Of a DNA stretch of 64,000 bases, positions 1-5,707 are shown in pieces (the stretch's first letter is position 1; each line of letters starts with the position of its first letter). Source of the stretch: Bog-756 sp963778165 (GTDB lineage: Bacteria; Actinomycetota; Acidimicrobiia; Acidimicrobiales; RAAP-2); assembly GCA_963778165.1 (NCBI GenBank), contig CAVZTE010000003.1, positions 496,001 to 560,000 of the forward strand, written 5' to 3'. Made by a program: the position numbers and the translations under genes. The notes under the pieces were generated by a model that saw only the letters and a program-made list of their open reading frames with translations, made no database searches and was not told the DNA's origin.

Positions 1-2
1 CA

Positions 3-62
3 GAAGCACTTGCTGCGAGCTTGAAAGCCGCCGGCTATCGCCTGGTGAAGGACCCCCAATGA
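3..62 (+). CDS. C-terminal end of an unidentified element gene (partial)
   Basis: The window opens inside a reading frame whose last 19 residues (ending AAGYRLVKDPQ) run to a TGA at 60-62. The stop overlaps the ATG of the next gene in an ATGA arrangement, which is typical of translationally coupled phage operons and is the main reason for believing the frame. Nothing can be said about function from so short a tail. Confidence 0.5.
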   Translation, partial: EALAASLKAAGYRLVKDPQ

Positions 63-298
63 GGCGACGCCAACGCAGGAGACTCGCACAGGCACTCCGC
101 ACCGAGCCGAACCGCCGCAGGGCTCTCGAGTACCTCGCCATCAGGTCCCAATGCCTCTCCGTCCTCGGCTTGTCGACTGACCCCACAACCCTCGCCCACA
201 TGGTGGAGGCGATAGACCACCTGGACGCCGCCGTCGAATTGCTCGACCCCCATCACGACATCGACCGTTGTCCGGACCTCGTCCGGCTGCCGGTCTGA
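59..298 (+). CDS. Small hypothetical protein of the integrated element
   Basis: A 79-residue protein with a very basic N-terminus (residues 2-8 are nearly all Arg/Gln) followed by a predicted helical body and an acidic, His-containing segment near residues 50-70. The ATG overlaps the stop of the preceding frame by four bases and the next gene starts 17 bases after its stop, so it sits in a compact same-strand run with the prohead protease. No family is recognised. The gene is credible because of spacing and coupling, not because of homology. Confidence 0.5.
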   Translation: MRRRQRRRLAQALRTEPNRRRALEYLAIRSQCLSVLGLSTDPTTLAHMVEAIDHLDAAVELLDPHHDIDRCPDLVRLPV

Positions 299-315
299 CG
301 AAAGGACCACACGAT

Positions 316-570
316 ATGGAACTGTTCAAACGTCACCGTAAGTCGCCCCTGGACGTCGCCCTGGACGCCCTGGGACAGGCCCAGCGGGCACGGAGCCAGG
401 CTCAGCGGACCAAAGCCGCTACGGCACTCGCAACGGCCCGCACCGAACTGGCTGCCGCGGCCACAGCAGCACGGCCCGCGGACCTGACCAATTGGTCGGA
501 GGCCCGAGTCGAGATGCTCGACCGCCGACTGGCAACCGCAGAACTCGAGCTCGAGAGGAGCAACGCATGA
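316..570 (+). CDS. Small helical protein upstream of the prohead protease
   Basis: An 84-residue, Ala/Arg/Glu-rich and probably wholly alpha-helical protein (MELFKRHRKSP start). An AAAGGA ribosome-binding site at 301-306 fits the ATG at 316 and argues against the longer frame that begins at 268. Its stop overlaps the protease start (ATGA at 567-570). Small helical genes next to a capsid protease are sometimes scaffold- or head-related, but nothing in the sequence proves that here, so the function stays unknown. Confidence 0.55.
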   Translation: MELFKRHRKSPLDVALDALGQAQRARSQAQRTKAATALATARTELAAAATAARPADLTNWSEARVEMLDRRLATAELELERSNA

Positions 571-1337
571 CCGAAGAACGCAAACCCCGATGGAACGGTG
601 CTGACAAACGCGCTGGCCGTGCCGGAGGTGTCGAACGCCGCGCCAAGCTGGCCGGCCAGACCGAGTCCCGCCTGTTCCGGGTCGGACCGTCCTCGAATGC
701 CTCCATCCGGTCCTCGTCGGTCGGCTCCGACGGGCTCCTGACCGTGAGCGGATCGCCCATCGTCTACAGCCGCCCATACAAGGTCTACGACCAGTTCGGG
801 AGCTTCGAGGAGACCATGGCGCCGACCGTCGTGTCAGCCATCCTGCCGACGTGCGACTGCCGGTTCTTGTTCAACCACGACGGCCTTCCCCTAGCCCGGA
901 CGACGAGTGGGACGCTCAGGTTGATAAACACACCCACGTCGCTTGACTTCACAGCGGAACTCGACCCCCGGCAATCCCTGGCTAACGATCTGTGCATCGC
1001 CCTCCAGCGGGCGGACATCACCTCCATGTCATGCTCGTTCATGGTGGCCTCCGACCAGTGGAACGAGGACTTCTCACAGCGGACCATCTTCACCTTCGGG
1101 GAGCTGCTCGACGTGTCTGCCGTGACCTACCCGGCCAGCCCGACCACGAGTATCGAGTTGCTGGACGACCTCCCGCCGGTCGGTGGCCCTGACGGCACCC
1201 AGGACGGTGGCGGCCCTCAGTCTGGCGAAGGGAACCAGGACGGTTCCGGGAGCCGAGCGGCATGGCGTCGCCGTATCGACATCGACCGGGACCGGGCTCG
1301 CCTCAGCCGGCCGCTGGTCCCACTGAAAGGAAAGTGA
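567..1337 (+). CDS. HK97-family phage prohead (capsid maturation) protease
   Basis: In tailed phages this serine protease cleaves scaffold and capsid protein during head maturation. The 256-residue product has the family's typical order: a beta strand near residues 58-67, the segment around FNHDG (102-106) carrying the presumed catalytic His104, and the ITSMSCSFMV block (151-160) where Ser155 is the likely nucleophile, then the conserved YPASPTTSIE stretch (189-197). After residue 200 there is a low-complexity Gly/Asp tail and a basic C-terminus. The start at 567 has a GAGAGGA ribosome-binding site and overlaps the previous stop; the open frame extends upstream to 492 without one. No capsid gene follows directly, which is unusual. 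Assignment rests on recognised motifs and is fairly secure. Confidence 0.85.
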   Translation: MTEERKPRWNGADKRAGRAGGVERRAKLAGQTESRLFRVGPSSNASIRSSSVGSDGLLTVSGSPIVYSRPYKVYDQFGSFEETMAPTVVSAILPTCDCRFLFNHDGLPLARTTSGTLRLINTPTSLDFTAELDPRQSLANDLCIALQRADITSMSCSFMVASDQWNEDFSQRTIFTFGELLDVSAVTYPASPTTSIELLDDLPPVGGPDGTQDGGGPQSGEGNQDGSGSRAAWRRRIDIDRDRARLSRPLVPLKGK

Positions 1338-1339
1338 GC

Positions 1340-1780
1340 ATGCCCAATCGTGTACATCCTGACGTCAAAGCCCGGAGCGAACTGTGGGCCCAGGCGGCCG
1401 CCGCAAACAAGTCGATCGGGCCGGCCCCAAGGACAACACGGGAAGTCATAGCGGATCCCGACCGCGGCCGAGCGATTGTTCACTGTGGCCTCTGTCCCGC
1501 AGCGTTCCGTATCGGCGACTACGCCATCGAAGACCACCGGCTAAGTCACAGACCCCGGACCGAGGATGAACTCGCTCAGGCCGAGCGCAACCGAGCCGCC
1601 GCTCGGACCATCACCCTGAGGAGCATCCCGTGCGAGATGTGCGGCATTGATATGAAGCCGGGATCGAGTCACGTCTGTCCGGGACTACCTCCCGCCGTCC
1701 TCGAGCAGCAAGCCCGGGACCGGGCCAGGGAGAGAGCCGCATTCAAGGCTGCGGTCGCTGACGCCCTCGACAAGGAATGA
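1340..1780 (+). CDS. Element protein with two Cys/His zinc-finger-like motifs
   Basis: A 146-residue protein starting two bases after the protease stop, with a strong GAAAGGAAA ribosome-binding site. Two putative metal sites are visible: CGLC followed by a His pair (HRLSH) at about residues 50-70, and CEMCG followed by SHVC near 99-113. The C-terminal third is a charged helix. Zinc-binding proteins are common among actinophage accessory genes, but no named family is recognised. It is co-oriented with the protease and probably co-transcribed with it. Confidence 0.6.
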   Translation: MPNRVHPDVKARSELWAQAAAANKSIGPAPRTTREVIADPDRGRAIVHCGLCPAAFRIGDYAIEDHRLSHRPRTEDELAQAERNRAAARTITLRSIPCEMCGIDMKPGSSHVCPGLPPAVLEQQARDRARERAAFKAAVADALDKE

Positions 1781-1863
1781 TCTGGTCGGGGCGGGGCCGC
1801 GCCGGGTGGACATGCCCGAGCTGCGCCCCCGCCCCAGGCCGCCCTCGAGCAGATAGGACCGAT

Positions 1864-2158
1864 GTGACCGAAGCCGAAGTGTTGGCTCTGATGGAACCGG
1901 GGGGAGCATCACCGGAGGAAGTGTTCGCCTACCTCACCCGGAGGCCGGCGTGGATGGCGCAGGGAGCATCGCCGTGCCTCGGACTCGGTTCGGTTCTTCC
2001 CAGCCCGAGGAGCCAATGCGGAGCTAGCCAAAGCTGCGTGCGCCCGATGCTCGGTCCGGCCGGAGTGCCTGGCTCACGCCCTGGCCGACCCCGACCTCGT
2101 CGGAGTGTGGGGCGGCACCTCGCCGAAGGAGCGTCAGCGGATGCGAAGTGGTACGTGA
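1864..2158 (+). pseudogene. WhiB-like iron-sulfur regulator, broken by a single-base insertion
   Basis: WhiB-like proteins are actinobacterial and actinophage [4Fe-4S] transcription regulators. The frame starting at GTG 1864 (AGGA ribosome-binding site at about 1854) encodes MTEAEVLALMEPGG... up to RPAWMAQGA. The second frame then gives DSVRFFPARGANAELAKAAC, CARCSVRPEC and GVWGGTSPKERQR, ending at 2158. Removing the C at about 1970 joins the two into one protein of about 97 residues with all four cluster cysteines: ACRAS, then CARC, then PEC. The G[VI]WGG turn and basic tail are also present. All family landmarks are intact apart from the shift. Either the gene is recently inactivated or the read contains an error. 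The tail overlaps the convergent gene below. Confidence 0.75.
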
Positions 2159-2599
2159 ACACGTCCCGCACGGTAGCTAGCCCACCGTCGCCGAAGGACT
2201 TGCTGACGCTCGAAGGTCTCCACCTCAGCGTCATTCGGAGCGTGAGAGAACCAATCCGGCCAGATCTCCGAAGGATGGCAACCAATCCCGATGGCGACGA
2301 CATCGGCCACATGGGCACTCAGACCGCCGGCAGCGATATTGCGCCGGCACCAGCTAGCGGTCACGCCAATCCGCAGTGCCACCCGGGCGAGGTCGGCTTG
2401 GGCCCACTCGTTCGTTCGGGTACGCGACCGATTCCGCCCCGGCAGGCCGTAGTCGTTGGATGACCGGCTCGAGGGGAAAGGGCCGTGGGTCGCCGAAAAC
2501 GTGGCTCGGCACCCGCCAGTGCCGGATTTCCCCCGGAGTGTCCGACTCCACTCCGTCCGACAGCGGGTCCCGGCACAGCTCAGGGCTAGCCTGATTCAC
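2134..2599 (-). pseudogene. Phage-type helix-turn-helix protein, frameshifted by a 4-bp tandem duplication
   Basis: The C-terminal frame contains ADLARVALRIGVTASWCRR, then GGLSAHVADVVAIGIG and CHPSEIWPDW. This is the pattern of small actinophage helix-turn-helix proteins that end in HPxEIWPxW. The N-terminal part lies in another frame, starting at GTG 2599 with a perfect AGGAGGT (2606-2612 on the reverse strand, seven bases upstream) and containing PRPFPLEPVIQRL. The frames meet at a tandem GTTCGTTC (2410-2417). Removing one 4-bp unit fuses them as AYPNEWAQADLAR, giving a coherent protein. A role as repressor or directionality factor is possible but unproven. Confidence 0.6.
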
Positions 2600-2629
2600 G
2601 TCAATACCTCCTGTGTAGGTGTTGGCCAC

Positions 2630-2669
2630 GCCCCCGGGTCGAGTGCAATCGGCGCCGGGGGCACTTTTT
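2630..2669 (+). terminator. Hairpin followed by five T residues
   Basis: GCCCCCGG at 2630-2637 pairs perfectly with CCGGGGGC at 2655-2662, with a 17-base loop, followed by AC and TTTTT (2665-2669). On the plus strand this has the form of an intrinsic terminator. It lies just upstream of the divergent helix-turn-helix gene, so it could also be an operator-like inverted repeat. The long loop weakens the terminator reading. Confidence 0.45.
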
Positions 2670-2885
2670 GGTTGCTTCATCGCTGACTATGAGCGATTCC
2701 GGGTTGGGTGTCAACGGGTGGAAGATCCACCTCCTGTCACCGTGGCAGGAGGTTTTGGGCTGAGAATCCGCAGGTTCTACAGTCCGTTTCGCAGGTGGTT
2801 GGGTGCGCGGGACTACATTGTCCTAGCGCCATCCCTACTCAATCCCACGGGAAATTTCTTTCTGGAAAACTGTCCCCGGACCCTC

Positions 2886-3154
2886 TCAACAATCTTGTGA
2901 CCGGCCGGGGCGCTGACCGGGTTTCCTCATCTCCCACCGTTTGCTGGTTCGGCACCAGATGACCCGATCACCGGACACCTTGTTGAAGGCTCTCAAGACT
3001 GCGGGGCAATTGCCTGGTTCCCGCTCGCGTTCCGGTAGACAAACTCTTCGCCGTACAGCTCCTGAATCGACCTAACGGCGATGAACTGGTCCAAGTGCCC
3101 GCCTTGTTCGATCTCCTCGAGCATCCATGCACCGATGTCTGCGGGTGCCGTCAT
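2886..3154 (-). pseudogene. Small conserved protein resembling DUF6953, broken by a single-base deletion
   Basis: From ATG 3154 (GGAGGG ribosome-binding site on the reverse strand) the frame reads MTAPADIGAWMLEEIEQGGH, continues through IQELYGEEFVY and NGNQAIAPQ, and stops early at 2993 after 53 residues. Restoring one G (CAGTC to CAGGTC, near 2996) continues it as VLRAFNKVSG...VIWC...KRWEM to a stop at 2886, about 89 residues in all. The WM...EEF-Y-N-x-x-GN-AI-x-x-VL-x-AF pattern matches a small family I recall as DUF6953; that name is from memory, but the continuity across the shift is clear. Function unknown. It is the last gene before the tRNA fragment. Confidence 0.6.
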
Positions 3155-3420
3155 GATCCGCCCTCCGTCCTGTCGCCGCGGTGACGACAGTGGAAGCGTA
3201 GGTCCTCAACAAATGTGAGTGCTCAGACCATCCATGACACACCTGAGCGACGTGGAACGGCGTGGGAAAGTGGCGTAGGCAAGCGTGCCATTCGGCGTGC
3301 AATAACGTGCAATAGCGACATGGGAGACGGTGTCATTCGGTGCCGGTGCGTGCCGGTCGATACAACGGCTGAGCTGGGATGATTTGAATTGTCGCAGTTG
3401 AGCGCAGGTGCCTTTTTCAA
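3155..3420. other. Gene-free edge of the element with short direct repeats
   Basis: No convincing coding frame is present. Short repeats are concentrated here: GTGCCATTCGG and GTGTCATTCGG (around 3286 and 3330), two adjacent GTGCAATA units near 3298-3315, and two GTGCCGGT units near 3340-3358. Repeats of this kind beside an attachment core are what integrase arm-binding sites look like. That is inference, because no integrase gene is visible in the window. Confidence 0.35.
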
Positions 3421-3473
3421 CTTGAGGGGCTAGTGCCCGCAAGGGCGTGGGGGTTCAAGTCCCCCCTCCGACA
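3421..3473 (+). other. 3' fragment of tRNA-Leu(GAG), probable attachment site (element/host junction)
   Basis: The sequence can be folded as the 3' half of a leucine tRNA. It starts in the anticodon loop with GAG at 3424-3426, continues with the 3' anticodon strand GCTAG, a variable arm GCCC-GCAA-GGGC (3435-3446), a T arm GGGGG-TTCAAGT-CCCCC (3449-3465), the 3' acceptor strand CTCCGAC (3466-3472) and discriminator A. The upstream bases do not pair with the anticodon or acceptor strands, so the 5' half is absent. Identity beginning at the anticodon loop is the classic footprint of a tyrosine-integrase element inserted in a tRNA gene. The intact tRNA should lie at the other end, left of the window. 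Confidence 0.75.
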
Positions 3474-3605
3474 CTCCGTTCTGTCTCGAGACATCGGAGA
3501 CATCTTGTCTCTCAAAGTGCCGTGACAACGGCACCGTCGGCTGAAACATGACACAATGTCCGCTCACCAGGCGGGGTCGTCCGGCCAGGCGGAAATGGGG
3601 GGGCA

Positions 3606-4238
3606 GTGAGCGATGCATCGCAGGGGCCGGGTTGGTGGCTCGCGTCTGACGGCAAGTGGTACCCCCCTGAACAGTTCACCGGAGCACCTCCTGCTCCGGT
3701 AGCGCCTGCGCCCGTAATGCCTGCGCCGGCCATGCCTTATGCAGCGGCACCGCCAGCGGCGGGTGGCCCTCCTGGAAGGGGCTACTGGCAGGCTTCGGAC
3801 GGCCAGTGGTACCCGCCTCAGCCGAAGAAGAAGGTCTACAAACGAGTCTGGTTTTGGCTACTCGTTGTGGTAGCTGTCGGATTCGGCGGTTGCTTGGCGC
3901 TGGTGGTTGGTGGAACCGCAGCAGTCGACCATGCGGCCCACATCAATCACACCATCGTCTACTCGGTGAATGGCTCAGGACAGGCCAACAACATCACCTA
4001 CGACACATTGCAGGAAGGGTCTGGACAGAACGGTGAGGCTCAGGTGACGGACGTCAACCTTCCATGGAGCAAAACCATCGTCGCCTCCGGGTTGGTTACG
4101 GTCTTCGAAGTGACCGCGACCGTGGGTGATAATGGGGGCTCGTTGACCTGCACCATTACGGAGGACGGTAAGCAGATCGCTACAAATACCGCCTCAGGTT
4201 CGTTTGCCTCAGCCGACTGCTCAGCTGCGGGTTCCTGA
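3606..4238 (+). CDS. MmpS-like membrane-anchored protein with tandem W-rich N-terminal motifs
   Basis: A 210-residue protein from GTG 3606. Residues 8-21 (PGWWLASDGKWYPP) and 59-71 (GYWQASDGQWYPP) are two copies of the short tryptophan-rich motif found in DUF2510-type actinobacterial proteins, separated by a Pro/Ala linker. A single membrane segment spans about 81-103. The exported part (residues 115-205) follows the MmpS pattern: IVYSVNGSG, ITYDT, LPWSKTI, and a Cys pair around LTCTI and ADCS. MmpS proteins assist MmpL lipid transporters in mycobacteria; no MmpL gene is nearby, so the partner is unknown. It is the first host gene beyond the tRNA fragment. Confidence 0.6.
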   Translation: MSDASQGPGWWLASDGKWYPPEQFTGAPPAPVAPAPVMPAPAMPYAAAPPAAGGPPGRGYWQASDGQWYPPQPKKKVYKRVWFWLLVVVAVGFGGCLALVVGGTAAVDHAAHINHTIVYSVNGSGQANNITYDTLQEGSGQNGEAQVTDVNLPWSKTIVASGLVTVFEVTATVGDNGGSLTCTITEDGKQIATNTASGSFASADCSAAGS

Positions 4239-4580
4239 GTCGCTCGTCGGCCGGTCCACCCGGCGTTTTATCCCCGGCCCTTCCGCCGGCGCACTGGATC
4301 GGACCCCTGACGGGTGACTGACGCAACGAGCGGGGATGGCCGGCTTCGCTGGGCTGGTCGAACAGCCGCCGGTACCCATGTATACCTGCCGGGCTGGTCG
4401 GCTCCACCGAAGTGGATCCGTGACCTCGACGGTAACTGGATCAGTTACGACTACGTCCACGGACGATGGCCCCGGATGAGGCACGTACGCGACAGAGGAC
4501 GGGGGTCGGCCCCGTCCTCTGTCCTTGCGGTTCGGCGATCGCTGAACTGGAATCACCAGACCATCACATCGCAGTGCATC
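4239..4580. other. Intergenic stretch containing a strong hairpin; one doubtful small frame
   Basis: Between the two convergent genes I see one notable structure, the hairpin at 4491-4523. A GTG-initiated frame from 4314 gives a tryptophan-rich segment (GWSAPPKWIRDLDGNWI) that resembles the W-rich motif of the preceding gene, but it runs through the hairpin and into the antisense of the next gene, so it is more likely a decayed fragment than a gene. Confidence 0.3.
4491..4523. terminator. Perfect 14-bp inverted repeat between convergent genes
   Basis: GACAGAGGACGGGG (4491-4504) pairs without mismatch with CCCCGTCCTCTGTC (4510-4523) around a 5-base loop. There is no T run on either side. Placed between the plus-strand MmpS-like gene and the minus-strand secreted protein, it most simply serves as a bidirectional transcription terminator. 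Confidence 0.6.
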
Positions 4581-5339
4581 TCAGGCGATGTTCAGGCTGC
4601 TCTCGAGCGGGTCGATGAGACCCTTCGTGACTGTGATGGCCTTGTCAGCCGTGGTCGTCCCCAACCCCTCTTCGAGGTTCCAGACGAAGCCCGGCTTCGT
4701 GGCCTTGCTCTGGGTCAGCAGGTGGGTGCCCTCGGCTGATCCGATGCAGACGATAATCGTGGTCGCAGCATTTTTGTAAGGCGACGTCGACGGCGCGGTG
4801 ATCTTGCCCTTCAGCTCGTACCCGTCCTCCGACCCATAGGTCTTGGACGTCGGGCACGTCTTGGCCGCCACACACCCCGAGGTTGTGCACGTGGTCGATG
4901 TGTACGCCACCTTGTTGACTGTGAACTTGACCGTCTTGACGTCAGCTTTCACGCTGCTCACGCCAGTTTTTGCATAGCTGTCGAAGGAGTTGTAGCCATA
5001 CTCGGTCGGGTGGCCGGCACACGCCGGGATTGTCGTGGTCGCACCAGACGCGTTGCACTTGGTATTGGTGCTCTTGATGGCCAGAGAGGGGCTGGTTCCA
5101 CTACAGGCAGTGGTGCCCTTCGTATACGTCTCTGCGCTTACCGATGTGGTTGATGACGTCGCGGTAGTCACCTTGCCGTTGTGTGTGAGCCCCGGCGACG
5201 CAAAGGTGATGGTCCCCGCCACATGACAGTTGATGGTGGCCGCGGCATTGGCGGGCGCCGCTGTCGCTACCAGGGTCACCGTCCCGGCGGTCAGAGGCAT
5301 GACGATCGCCGCAGCGACCAATAGCAGTTTTCGTATCAT
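4581..5339 (-). CDS. Secreted Cys-containing protein of unknown function
   Basis: The start at 5339 is chosen because GAGGAG lies seven bases upstream and the protein then opens with a clean signal peptide (MIRKLLLVAAAIVMPL to APANA, cleavage near residue 32). The mature part, about 220 residues, is rich in Thr, Ser, Ala and Lys, with about eight scattered cysteines that could pair in disulfides outside the cell (NCHVAG, ACSG, KCNAS, ACAG, TCTTSGC, TCPTS, VCIG). No catalytic motif or known fold is evident. It has its own ribosome-binding site and no same-strand partner, so it is probably monocistronic. Confidence 0.65.
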   Translation of the reverse strand: MIRKLLLVAAAIVMPLTAGTVTLVATAAPANAAATINCHVAGTITFASPGLTHNGKVTTATSSTTSVSAETYTKGTTACSGTSPSLAIKSTNTKCNASGATTTIPACAGHPTEYGYNSFDSYAKTGVSSVKADVKTVKFTVNKVAYTSTTCTTSGCVAAKTCPTSKTYGSEDGYELKGKITAPSTSPYKNAATTIIVCIGSAEGTHLLTQSKATKPGFVWNLEEGLGTTTADKAITVTKGLIDPLESSLNIA

Positions 5340-5707
5340 GAGTAACTCTCCTCGTTCTGGATATCGGGTGACGCCGACTCCCCCCAAACGGGTGGCGCTC
5401 TTCCGCAAGGTACGACGATCGAAAGTGCGGTTTCGTTACAAGGGAGAAGGGGTAGCTGGTCAGGTCGAGGTCGCGGCTGATGCCTTCTACGTCGCCACGC
5501 CAAGCGACTTCTCAGAAGATCAACAGGCGATCGTCAGCTGAAGTCTTCAACCGGTTAGGAGTCGTGACTACGGACATCGGTGGGCACATGATGAGGATCC
5601 TCGGCAATATGCCAGTAGCCCCAAAGGGCGAGGTATCAATGCTGCAAGCCGGCTTGACCGCCTTGCCCGTCAACCCTCGGTTCCACGGTGAACAGCGACT
5701 GTCCCTG
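5340..5707. other. Intergenic region with one possible tiny ORF
   Basis: No long gene is supported. A GTG frame at 5425-5541 would encode 38 residues (MRFRYKGEGVAGQVEV..., ending EDQQAIVS) with a protein-like composition, but it lacks a good ribosome-binding site. It may be a remnant. Confidence 0.25.

Noticed and set aside
4314..4739. A 141-codon plus-strand frame
   Set aside because: It runs through a perfect hairpin and into the antisense of a well-supported secreted protein gene; only a short W-rich segment looks protein-like.
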